Positions 8,367 to 16,007 of a DNA stretch of 64,000 bases are shown one piece after another. Positions within the stretch are counted from its first letter, which is position 1; each line of letters opens with the position of its first letter. The stretch is from Litorimonas sp964511495 (lineage in GTDB: Bacteria; Pseudomonadota; Alphaproteobacteria; Caulobacterales; Maricaulaceae): contig CAZEFT010000006.1 of the NCBI GenBank assembly GCA_964511495.1, positions 1 through 64,000 on the forward strand, given 5' to 3'. Made by a program: the position numbers and the translations under genes. The notes under the pieces are model-generated. The model saw only the letters and a program-made list of their open reading frames with translations. It was not told the origin of the DNA and did not search any database.

Positions 8367-8523
8367 AAGACTCTCCTTAGCAAATTGTAGCGGAGTGCCG
8401 CAGCGGGCGCGACTCTTAATCGGAAAAAAGCCAAAGTGAATAGTCGAGAACCGTGTTGAGTGTTGAACTTTTCTTGAACGGCTTGGTCTTGCCTCTCTGC
8501 CCCGGCTCTGGCACGTAGCGATC

Positions 8524-9483
8524 ATGACACGACATTCTCCTCTACGCGTTGCTTTCCAAATGGACCCGATGGAAACCGTTGATATCAATGGTGATACAAC
8601 CTTCGCATTGGCCGAGGTGGCGGCACAAAGAGGCATGACACTATTTGAATATGGGCCGCAACATCTGAGCTATCATCACGGTCACATATTAGCCAATGCA
8701 CGCCCCATGACCGTACGTCGCGAAAAAGGCAACCATGTCAGCTTTGAAGCGCGACGTATGATTGATCTGGCCACCGATATTGATGTGGTTTGGATGCGCC
8801 AAGACCCGCCTTTCGATATGTCTTATATCACCGCGGCGCATATATTGGAGCGCCTGAAAGGGCAGACATTGGTCGCCAATGACCCCGAATGGGTACGCTC
8901 AGGGCCGGAGAAAATTCTGCCCCTGGATTACCCTGAACATATGCCCGAAACGCTTATCAGTCGTGACGAGACGGCCATTCGGGCTTTTCGGGAAAAGCAT
9001 AAAGATATTATTTTAAAGCCCCTCTTCGGCAATGGCGGCGCGGGAGTCTTTCGCCTGAAAGAAGGCGACAGCAATTACGCCTCTCTCATCGAAATGTTTT
9101 TCGCCAATTCCCGCGAACCCATTATCGCTCAGGCGTTTTTGAAAGACGTGGCCAAAGGCGATAAGCGGATTATTATTATTGACGGTAAAGCGGTAGGCGC
9201 GATTAATCGCGTGCCCCTGCCCGGTGAAACGCGGTCCAATATGCATGTGGGCGGGGAAGCGCGAGCAACAGAACTGACAAAAACAGACCATATTATTTGT
9301 GATGCCATTGGCCCCATGTTGAAGGCCCGTGGCCAGATTTTGGTCGGGATAGATGTTATCGGCGATAAAATGACCGAAATTAATACGACCAGTCCAACGG
9401 GGGTGCAGGAGTTGAAACGCTTTACAGGCGTAGATGCGGCGGCTCTGTCTTGGGATGCAATAGAGACACGATTAAAAGACTAA
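8524..9483 (+). CDS. gshB: Glutathione synthetase
   Basis: A 319-residue ATP-grasp ligase that joins gamma-glutamylcysteine and glycine. The N-terminus VAFQMDPMETVDINGDTTF is the GshB signature, FDMSYITAAHILE follows, and the ATP-grasp core shows KPLFGNGGAGVFRL (about residue 164) and, near the end, IDVIGDKMTEINTTSPTG with metal-binding Glu and Asn. Length fits the bacterial family. It is transcribed divergently from the ybjQ-like operon with 157 bp between starts, and the acyl-CoA ligase gene follows after 21 bp. Confidence 0.96.
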   Translation: MTRHSPLRVAFQMDPMETVDINGDTTFALAEVAAQRGMTLFEYGPQHLSYHHGHILANARPMTVRREKGNHVSFEARRMIDLATDIDVVWMRQDPPFDMSYITAAHILERLKGQTLVANDPEWVRSGPEKILPLDYPEHMPETLISRDETAIRAFREKHKDIILKPLFGNGGAGVFRLKEGDSNYASLIEMFFANSREPIIAQAFLKDVAKGDKRIIIIDGKAVGAINRVPLPGETRSNMHVGGEARATELTKTDHIICDAIGPMLKARGQILVGIDVIGDKMTEINTTSPTGVQELKRFTGVDAAALSWDAIETRLKD

Positions 9484-9504
9484 TATCAGGAACGAGGTCA
9501 CACT

Positions 9505-11169
9505 ATGGCAGGAACAATACGCACACCATGGTTGGAACACCATGCTGCTTTGGGTATCGAAATTCCTGAATTTAAAGACCATCCCCTCGGGACTTATGTC
9601 GAACAACACGCCAAATCACGCCCGGATGCGCCGGCTTTATATTTCGTGCAGCGAGAAATCAGCTATCGTGAGTTTAATCGCTACACCAATCAATTAGCGA
9701 ATGCTCTTAAAGGCTTAGGCTTGGGACGAGGCGATGTCATTGGTTTGCACATGCCCAATATTCCGCAATATATTTTCGCCTTGACTGCAATTAGCAAAAT
9801 AGGCGCCATTGGCTCGGGCATTTCGCCTCTATTGGCCCCACCGGAGCTCGCCTTTCAAATCCAAGATGCCAATATCAAGGCTGTGATGACTTTGTCAGAT
9901 CTTTCCGGTGCCTTGACTGCCATGGAAGCCCCTGATTGTTTGGAAACAGTGATTGTTACCGGCAGTGCCGATTTTTTAGCGCCACAGCCTTTTGCGCTGA
10001 GCGAGATTAAAAACATCAAAACGATGACATATCTTGACCTCACAGACGGTCAATCAGATCAATTCGAGCAGGTCAGGGTCGACCCGCATGACACCTATAT
10101 GATTCAATATACCGGCGGGACGACAGGACGTGCCAAAGGCGCAATGCTCACCCATCGTAATATTGTCTATAATACCGCTCAGACCATATCGGTGAACCCG
10201 TTTACGGCGGGGGAAACCATTTTGCTCAGCGCTTTTCCTCTGTTTCATATTGCCGGGCTGTCCATCGCGATTGCGTCTGCGCGTTATGGCGGCATGACGA
10301 TATTAGTCCCCAACCCCCGCGATACGGATTTCATCTGTGCGCAATTACTCAAATACCCACCCACAGTTATGGCGGCCGTCCCCGCCCTCTATGATATGAT
10401 GGTGAATAACTCGACGTTTAAGACAATCGATTTTTCCAAATTAGATGTCGCTTTGACAGGCGCGGCCCCGCTCACCCGGTCCAGCTATGACGCACTATCC
10501 GCTATTATTGGCGAGAATAAAATTGCCGATATTTTTGGCATGACGGAAACGGGGCCGTGTTACACCACTAATCCACCAAAGCGTTACAAGCTCGGCTCTG
10601 TTGGTATGCCCCTACCAAATGTCCTCGTTCGAATACGCGATGTGGATACGGGTAAAAAAGATATGCCTGTTGGCGAGCCCGGTGAAATCACCTGTACAGG
10701 GCCGCAAGTGATGAAAGGCTATTTGAACCTTCCCGAAGAAAGCGCCCACGCCTTACGCGAGATTGACGGGCAAAAATGGATGTTTTCCGGCGATGTCGGC
10801 TATATGGATGAAGAGGGCTATATTTTCCTGTGTGACCGCGCCAAAGATATGTTGATTGTCGGCGGTTATAAAGTTTTCTCGGTCGAGGTTGAGGATAAGC
10901 TGTCTTCCCTGCCTGAAATCGCAGCTTGCGCCATCATTGGCAGTCCGGATGAGGCCCGCCCCGGAAATGATATCGTCAATCTCTATGTTGAATTAACGCC
11001 GGAGCACAAAAACGCCGATGAGGCGCAAATTAAGGCCAACATTATCGCATATTGCCGAGACACAATGGCGGCCTATAAAGTTCCGAAACAAGTGCATATA
11101 ATCGACGCTATTCCGCTGACCCCTGTTGGCAAAATTGATAAAAAAGCGCTGCGGGCCACGGCCCCATAA
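9505..11169 (+). CDS. Acyl-CoA ligase (AMP-forming, FadD-like)
   Basis: A 554-residue ANL-superfamily enzyme that adenylates a carboxylic acid and transfers it to CoA. The AMP-binding loop YTGGTTGRAKGAMLTHRN lies at about residues 201-218, the adenylate motif FGMTETGP near 345, the hinge CDRAKDMLIVGGYKVF near 443 and the catalytic Lys in TPVGKIDKKAL near 540. The sequence suggests a long- or medium-chain acyl or aromatic acid substrate, but specificity cannot be read. A GAGG site precedes the ATG. It lies 21 bp after gshB and 22 bp before the nitroreductase gene. Confidence 0.92.
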   Translation: MAGTIRTPWLEHHAALGIEIPEFKDHPLGTYVEQHAKSRPDAPALYFVQREISYREFNRYTNQLANALKGLGLGRGDVIGLHMPNIPQYIFALTAISKIGAIGSGISPLLAPPELAFQIQDANIKAVMTLSDLSGALTAMEAPDCLETVIVTGSADFLAPQPFALSEIKNIKTMTYLDLTDGQSDQFEQVRVDPHDTYMIQYTGGTTGRAKGAMLTHRNIVYNTAQTISVNPFTAGETILLSAFPLFHIAGLSIAIASARYGGMTILVPNPRDTDFICAQLLKYPPTVMAAVPALYDMMVNNSTFKTIDFSKLDVALTGAAPLTRSSYDALSAIIGENKIADIFGMTETGPCYTTNPPKRYKLGSVGMPLPNVLVRIRDVDTGKKDMPVGEPGEITCTGPQVMKGYLNLPEESAHALREIDGQKWMFSGDVGYMDEEGYIFLCDRAKDMLIVGGYKVFSVEVEDKLSSLPEIAACAIIGSPDEARPGNDIVNLYVELTPEHKNADEAQIKANIIAYCRDTMAAYKVPKQVHIIDAIPLTPVGKIDKKALRATAP

Positions 11170-11191
11170 TAGGCGCTTTGTAAGGACATTT

Positions 11192-11854
11192 ATGACCGTT
11201 CTCTCTATTCTTGAAAGTCGTTACTCCGTCAGAGGGTTTAGGAAAGACCCCATCGACAAAGACCTGCTCGAGTCGATTTTTAAGCAAGCGCAGATGGCGC
11301 CTTCAAATTGCAATGTTCAGCCTTGGCAAACCTATGTCGTCAGTGGTGAAAACCGCGATAAACTCTCAGAAAGCCTCGTCAAAGCAGTGATGGCCGGCAA
11401 TCCGCCAAACCCGAAATTTGATTGGGTGACACGCTATAAAGGCAAGCATCGTGAGCGCCAATTCGGTTCCGCTAACGCCCTTTATTCGGCTTTGGGTATT
11501 GCGCGCGAAGACAAAATGGCTCGCAATATTGCCATGCTCCGTAACTGGCAGTTCTTTGACGCCCCCCATGCGGCCTTCTTCACGATGGGTTTGGATATGG
11601 GTGTGATGGGCGCAGTTGATCTGGGTATCTACGCGCAGACCCTCGCCTTATTATTGGAAGAAAACGGTATTCAATGCTGTATGCAAGGGGCTTTGGGTCA
11701 ATTTCCGGATCCCGTTCATGAGCAACTCGGCATAGCCGAAGGGCAAGGCATTTTATTCGGAATGTCCTTCGGTTACGCGGATGAAAGCCACGCTGCCAAT
11801 GCCGCTCGCACAGATAGAGCTGAATTGGATGATGCGGTTCAGTTTTTCGACTAA
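11192..11854 (+). CDS. Nitroreductase-family flavoprotein
   Basis: A 220-residue FMN-dependent NAD(P)H oxidoreductase. SRYSVRGFRKDPIDKDLL at the N-terminus and APSNCNVQPWQTYVV (about residues 33-47) are the FMN-phosphate and ring-binding segments of the nitroreductase fold; GLDMGVMGAVDLGIYAQTLAL and GMSFGYAD close the domain. The natural substrate cannot be told; the family covers nitroaromatics, quinones and flavins. The ATG at 11192 follows TAAGGA; a longer frame inside the upstream gene is unlikely. It probably ends the gshB-acyl-CoA ligase operon and converges on the receiver gene 6 bp away. Confidence 0.9.
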   Translation: MTVLSILESRYSVRGFRKDPIDKDLLESIFKQAQMAPSNCNVQPWQTYVVSGENRDKLSESLVKAVMAGNPPNPKFDWVTRYKGKHRERQFGSANALYSALGIAREDKMARNIAMLRNWQFFDAPHAAFFTMGLDMGVMGAVDLGIYAQTLALLLEENGIQCCMQGALGQFPDPVHEQLGIAEGQGILFGMSFGYADESHAANAARTDRAELDDAVQFFD

Positions 11855-11860
11855 AACGCT

Positions 11861-12214
11861 TTAGGCCGCCTTATAAACGAAATCCGGCAGGTCATTTTTA
11901 TGAACCACCGGAACGCCCTGTGTCACAGTGATGTCTCGTAAATATTCTTTCTCAATGTCATGAGAGATGATTATCAAAGGTGTGTCATTCAGCAATGCCC
12001 GAACCGCAATCACCGAAGTGCGGGCATCAATCGTATCTGAGAGCTGGTCGTCCAACAGAACAAGACTGTAGTTATGCTTGTTCATCAATTTCTTGGCTTT
12101 TTTCAGACTTTTCGCGTGGTCTAACTTATACCCGTAACCATATTTATTGGCCAAAATACGGGTGACCACAATAGGCTCAAACTCGTCATCATCAATGAGT
12201 AAAAACCTATTCAT
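11861..12214 (-). CDS. Stand-alone response-regulator receiver protein
   Basis: A 117-residue receiver domain without an output domain. The acidic pocket is at residues 8-10 (IDDD), the phosphorylation site is Asp55 or Asp56 in LVLLDDQLSD, a Ser at IIISHD stands for the usual Thr/Ser, and Lys106 in VVHKNDL is the conserved Lys. Such proteins act as phosphorelay intermediates or bind partners directly. No kinase gene is adjacent, so its partner is unknown. It lies 110 bp downstream of msrA in the same direction. Confidence 0.88.
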   Translation of the reverse strand: MNRFLLIDDDEFEPIVVTRILANKYGYGYKLDHAKSLKKAKKLMNKHNYSLVLLDDQLSDTIDARTSVIAVRALLNDTPLIIISHDIEKEYLRDITVTQGVPVVHKNDLPDFVYKAA

Positions 12215-12324
12215 TCAACGTAATTTTCCAATCTCGCTTATACGAACGCCGAGCCTTATTGCGACAAAAACGAGATTTGACAAGTTGAAATTTCAAGGAG
12301 TTTTACCGCGGTCAGTTGAAAAAC

Positions 12325-12900
12325 TTAAGCTTTAACCCTTTGAGGAATGGGGCATGTGACGCCTGTCGGGCCATGCATACAATAGCCTTGCGGGTTTTTC
12401 GCCAAATATTGCTGATGGTAATTTTCTGCGGGATAATACTCACCCACCTTGGAAATTTCCGTTGTAACAGGGCGACCATAAGCCGCTTCATACCGTTTTG
12501 CCGCGGATTGCGCCGCAACGCGCTGATCCTCATTATAAACACAAACAGTGCTGCGATATTGAGATCCAACGTCATTGCCCTGACGATTGCCTTGAGTGGG
12601 ATCGTGATTTTCGAAAAAGACCTTCAATATCTCATCAAAAGCAATGCGTTTGGGGTCGTAAACAACGTGAACGACCTCGGCATGACCCGTAGCACCTGAA
12701 CAGACGAGTTCATAATTGGGTTGTTTGGTCGTACCGCCCGCATAGCCGACAGATGTGACATGAACGCCTTCTAATTTCCATAAGATACGTTCTGCGCCCC
12801 AAAAACAGCCCATGCCGAGCAAGACCTGCTCATAGCCTGCCGGAATATCACCAAACATGGATTGTCCGTTGACATAGTGTTTATCAATTGTCGCGAGCAT
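12325..12900 (-). CDS. msrA: Peptide methionine sulfoxide reductase A
   Basis: A 191-residue enzyme that reduces the S-epimer of methionine sulfoxide. The catalytic motif GCFWGAE (Cys32) is present, with GYAGGTTKQPNYE, HAEVVHVVYDP and the closing HQQYLAKNPQGYC, which holds the resolving Cys. No MsrB domain is fused. It lies 18 bp after the N-formylglutamate amidohydrolase-like gene, so the two probably share a transcript with a redox or glutamate-peptide theme. Confidence 0.95.
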   Translation of the reverse strand: MLATIDKHYVNGQSMFGDIPAGYEQVLLGMGCFWGAERILWKLEGVHVTSVGYAGGTTKQPNYELVCSGATGHAEVVHVVYDPKRIAFDEILKVFFENHDPTQGNRQGNDVGSQYRSTVCVYNEDQRVAAQSAAKRYEAAYGRPVTTEISKVGEYYPAENYHQQYLAKNPQGYCMHGPTGVTCPIPQRVKA

Positions 12901-12918
12901 GGAAGCCTCCGATTTTTT

Positions 12919-13680
12919 TTACCCGCCTAGACCGACAAAATGCCCTGAAATGATGGGCTCCATGCGGTCCGCGAGTATATCTGCGATCTCAATCGCTTTT
13001 TCCGTTGTATCGATATGGTCTTGCCTCACCTCGATTGCAAGGTGGCGCAGTTTGCGTGGGGCAATATGCGTATCGACCGTATGGTTGAGCACATAGGCGG
13101 AATAAGGCTGGTTAACGCCGACGACAAAATTGCGCCCGAGGCGCATGAAGCTTTCTCGTAAATTCTCAGCACTCTCCATATCATATCGCGCCAAGAGCCC
13201 AATTTCGACCAAGCGAAATTCCCCTTTTTTCGGATGAGGCGTAAAGCTGTGAATGGAAATAGCAAAGGGGTTGTCCATGGCATCTAAAGAGTGTTTCAAT
13301 TGCGCATGATAGGGTCGATGAAATCGGTTAAGACGGTTTTCTCGCTCTACATCGGACAGGTTTTGATTGCCGGGAATGACAGTGCCGTCACTCTCTTCGA
13401 CGATCAGGCTTGCGGCCTCTTCCGACCGATTACAATCAATCACCAATCGTGAAAATCCGGCTAATTGACCGGCGCATTTATAGACCTCACAAAGACGTCG
13501 TACGATCACATCTGTCCCAATATCCCATGCGATATGTCGTGTCAGATCATCCCCCGTCAGCCCCAAATTATTCAGGTCTTTTGGAATATGTTTTGAAGCG
13601 TGATCACCAAAAACAAAGACATGCTCATTCCCTGTCTCGGGAATGGCTTCAAAGGCTTCATGTTTCACGATTTGTGTCAT
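12919..13680 (-). CDS. N-formylglutamate amidohydrolase-family protein
   Basis: A 253-residue member of the FGase superfamily, metal-dependent amidases related to HutG. The family motifs are in order: GDHASKHIP (about residues 25-33), HIAWDIG, SRLVIDCNR, SIHSFTP and IEVRQD. No histidine-utilisation genes are nearby, so a role in histidine degradation is unlikely. The upstream neighbour in the same direction is a glutamate-cysteine ligase-like enzyme, and this gene pair is often seen together in proteobacteria, suggesting a peptide or gamma-glutamyl metabolite as substrate. Confidence 0.85.
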   Translation of the reverse strand: MTQIVKHEAFEAIPETGNEHVFVFGDHASKHIPKDLNNLGLTGDDLTRHIAWDIGTDVIVRRLCEVYKCAGQLAGFSRLVIDCNRSEEAASLIVEESDGTVIPGNQNLSDVERENRLNRFHRPYHAQLKHSLDAMDNPFAISIHSFTPHPKKGEFRLVEIGLLARYDMESAENLRESFMRLGRNFVVGVNQPYSAYVLNHTVDTHIAPRKLRHLAIEVRQDHIDTTEKAIEIADILADRMEPIISGHFVGLGG

Positions 13681-13736
13681 GTCGTGTGTATAAGGCTTGG
13701 AATGAAATGCGCTACCATATGAGTGAGAAAAAACGC

Positions 13737-14864
13737 TTATAAATCCTGCACGGTTTCCCGGACCAATTGATCAACCACAGACTTTAAAGCTTCGCGCTTA
13801 TTGCGTTTCTCCGCGACTTCATTTTCGAAAGTCGCGAGTTGGCGAGCGGCGCTGGACCCATTGCGGATAATATTGCGCGCATTGCGCACTTCTTTCAAAC
13901 AGCCCAAAGCCTCAGCATCTTCGGATATCCAATCAATCAGCTCTTCCAGTAAGACGGCAAAAGGCACCGCACCGCCATGGCCGAAATCGATGAGCTTTCC
14001 TTCAACACCATGGCGCTGCGCCATCCATCTATTTTCTTCAATCAAGAAAGCGGGATAAATTCGCCACCGCATATTGCTGTCTTTCAATCGCAAAAGGCGG
14101 CGCGTGAGCGATTGATAAATCGCCGCAATCGACATCGCATCATCCAGAATTGTGCAAATATCACAAATCCGCATTTCCAAAGTCGGAAACTTATTTGACG
14201 GGCGTATATCCCACCAGATTTTGGATGAGTCCTCTATGGCCCCAGAGCGCACAATCGCATCCACTAAACGTTCATATTCACCGAAACTTTGCAGCGCTTC
14301 GGGAATGCCCGTGCGCGGCATGCCGTCAAAAACTGAGAGGCGGTAGCTTTGCAATCCCATTCTCTGCCCGCCCCAAAAAGGCGAACTCGTCGAGAGGGCC
14401 AACATATGCGGCAGGAAATACCGGATCTGATTTTGCACATCGATCATCGCATCACGATTTTCTATTCCGATATGGACGTGCATGCCGCAAATCATCATGC
14501 GGTGAATGGCCCCTTTCATATCGGTCGAAAGCTGCTCATAGCGTTCACCTTGCGTCGGCTTTTGCTGGCTCCAATGGGTGAAAGGGTGGGTCGAGGCAGC
14601 CATGAGGCGCATATCATGATCAATCGCGATGCGGGCCAATGATCCGCGCAGATCGGCGATTTCGCTGCGGGCTTGCGCAACGGTTTTGCAAATACCCGTC
14701 GCAATCTCTACCTGACACCGCAAAAATTCAGGGGTCACCCGTTCACCAATCTGATCTTGGCAGGCTTTCATAAAGCCTTTGGGTGGATTTTTAACCGCCT
14801 TGCGCGTCTCCGGACAGACGAGCAAATACTCTTCCTCTACACCGAGTGTTAAAGCTTCTTCCAT
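13737..14864 (-). CDS. Carboxylate-amine ligase (GCS2/YbdK family)
   Basis: A 375-residue ATP-dependent ligase of the glutamate-cysteine ligase 2 family. GVEEEYLLV near the start supplies the metal-binding Glu cluster, CGMHVHIGIENRD (about residues 138-150) is the core strand, and WWDIRPSNKFPTLEMRICD gives further active-site residues. YbdK-type enzymes have weak gamma-glutamylcysteine activity, and the native product is often another amide. The ATG at 14864 has a GGGAGGA ribosome binding site about 5 bp upstream; an ATG six codons earlier lacks one. It heads an operon with the FGase-like gene and msrA. Confidence 0.88.
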   Translation of the reverse strand: MEEALTLGVEEEYLLVCPETRKAVKNPPKGFMKACQDQIGERVTPEFLRCQVEIATGICKTVAQARSEIADLRGSLARIAIDHDMRLMAASTHPFTHWSQQKPTQGERYEQLSTDMKGAIHRMMICGMHVHIGIENRDAMIDVQNQIRYFLPHMLALSTSSPFWGGQRMGLQSYRLSVFDGMPRTGIPEALQSFGEYERLVDAIVRSGAIEDSSKIWWDIRPSNKFPTLEMRICDICTILDDAMSIAAIYQSLTRRLLRLKDSNMRWRIYPAFLIEENRWMAQRHGVEGKLIDFGHGGAVPFAVLLEELIDWISEDAEALGCLKEVRNARNIIRNGSSAARQLATFENEVAEKRNKREALKSVVDQLVRETVQDL

Positions 14865-14988
14865 ATGTCCTCCCTTATTCACGTTAGCAGGATGAAATCA
14901 GTCTGTGAATATCTCGCATGCGGGCTTGAGATATCTGAAAAAGCGGGATATAGGCGCGCCTTCCATAGTGTATGCGTTGGAAGTTTGC

Positions 14989-15052
14989 CCCCTCGGTTCA
15001 GGCCGAGATATGCTGCCTCAGAGGTGAGGTGGCGGAGTGGTTTAAGGCGCAC
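14989..15052 (+). repeat. Duplicated tRNA-Ser 5' half with leader
   Basis: This 64-bp segment matches 15108-15171 at 58 of 64 positions. It holds a small hairpin (CTCGG/CCGAG), an AT-containing spacer and the first 31 bases of the tRNA-Ser gene starting at 15023, with one change in the D stem (GGCGG for GGCCG). After that the similarity ends abruptly and no anticodon arm or 3' half follows, so this is a truncated copy and not a working tRNA gene. Confidence 0.85.
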
Positions 15053-15057
15053 TGCCC

Positions 15058-15107
15058 GCGCCGCAACGCGGCGCAAATATTTAAGATAAGCGTGCGCTTA
15101 TCTTAAA
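15058..15107. other. Two adjacent perfect hairpins between tRNA-Ser repeats
   Basis: The 55-bp spacer between the two tRNA-Ser 5' copies is nearly all inverted repeat. The first hairpin is GCGCCGC-AAC-GCGGCGC (15058-15074). The second, AT-richer one has two 13-base arms at 15080-15092 and 15095-15107 with a 2-base centre. Together they could end or pause transcription of the truncated copy, or be a small palindromic repeat element that inserted within the duplication. Both hairpins are seen directly; function is inference. Confidence 0.75.
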
Positions 15108-15141
15108 CCCCTCGGTTCATACCGAGGTATAATGCCTCAGA

Positions 15142-15232
15142 GGTGAGGTGGCCGAGTGGTTTAAGGCGCACGCTTGGAAAGCGTGTTTAGGTTAGTAGCC
15201 TAACGTGGGTTCGAATCCCATCCTCACCTCCA
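15142..15232 (+). tRNA. tRNA-Ser (GGA)
   Basis: A class II tRNA of 91 bases: acceptor GGTGAGG/CCTCACC, D arm GCC...GGC, anticodon stem CACGC/GCGTG with loop TTGGAAA (anticodon GGA), long variable arm (TTAGG...CCTAA), T arm GTGGG-TTCGAAT-CCCAT and encoded CCA at 15230-15232. The discriminator base reads as T, unlike the G usual in bacterial serine tRNAs. A short inverted repeat CCAGC/GCTGG begins in the CCA and may form the 3' trailer hairpin. Confidence 0.93.
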
Positions 15233-15421
15233 GCATTTTAACGCTGGCCTAGTTCTTATGACTTTACAATAAATTCAAATTTGGCGAGAAAAACGCCGAA
15301 AGCATCGCCTAGCTTGGTTTTTAGTACTAAACCAACTTTAAAATGATGTTTTGAATGATAGTCATCTTCTCATTAAGTCTAAACGATAATAAATAGTAAG
15401 TTAAATTTCTTTTGATTGGTG

Positions 15422-15796
15422 CTAATCGTCATTCCAGTTCGATACTTTACCAGCGCATACCCAATCTTGTGAACCTTTTGTCGAGCCTACGCCTTTTACG
15501 GATGTTACGGCATTTGTCACAAACTCGTACCTAGTACGCGTCGCACCACCGGGTAACCCATCCGCACCACATTTTTTATCGGCACACCATTTTATATACA
15601 GACGACGATCACACTTATTCGTAATTTTAAAATAAGTTTTATTGTTTTTTTCATAGGTACTATATTGCACACATGAACCGCCGCTATATTTCCCACTCCA
15701 GCACCCATCATCATTACTTGCGGATGCAGGAAGGGCTTGCATAGTTACCCCCAGAGAAACGGCAGCCATTAGTCCAATTTTTCGTTTAAACAACAT
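15422..15796 (-). CDS. Small secreted Cys-rich protein, unknown
   Basis: A 124-residue protein with a clear signal peptide (residues 1-26, ending LPASAS). The mature part has six Cys residues, including CDRRLYIKWCADKKC, which suggests two or three disulfides and a small beta-sandwich-like domain. I do not recognise the family. Flanking DNA on both sides is AT-rich, and the gene lies about 190 bp from the 3' end of tRNA-Ser, so it may have been acquired there. A GGAG-like site (AGGAGAGGAAT on the coding strand) lies just upstream of the ATG. Confidence 0.75.
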   Translation of the reverse strand: MLFKRKIGLMAAVSLGVTMQALPASASNDDGCWSGKYSGGSCVQYSTYEKNNKTYFKITNKCDRRLYIKWCADKKCGADGLPGGATRTRYEFVTNAVTSVKGVGSTKGSQDWVCAGKVSNWNDD

Positions 15797-16007
15797 ATTC
15801 CTCTCCTAAAAAGTAACGTGTGCGTTTTAGTACATGCAAAATTTCATTATTTCAATTGCGACGCGTATATCTTTTATGGATTGGCAATTCGAACGTCTAA
15901 GTCTAATCTTTTCGTATAGTAAAAAAGCCTTGGGTCATGGTATCTACTGGAGCGGCCACTGGTAATCTTCTGATATCCTCCTATAATCCTTGAAAAGGGA
16001 TGAGTAT

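Noticed and set aside
8367..8636. N-terminal extension of the soluble YbjQ-family gene
   Set aside because: The strong AGGAG site points to the ATG at 8366, and the extension would run across the promoter of gshB.
15058..15107. Insertion sequence between the tRNA-Ser copies
   Set aside because: The spacer holds only two hairpins and no transposase frame or terminal repeats.
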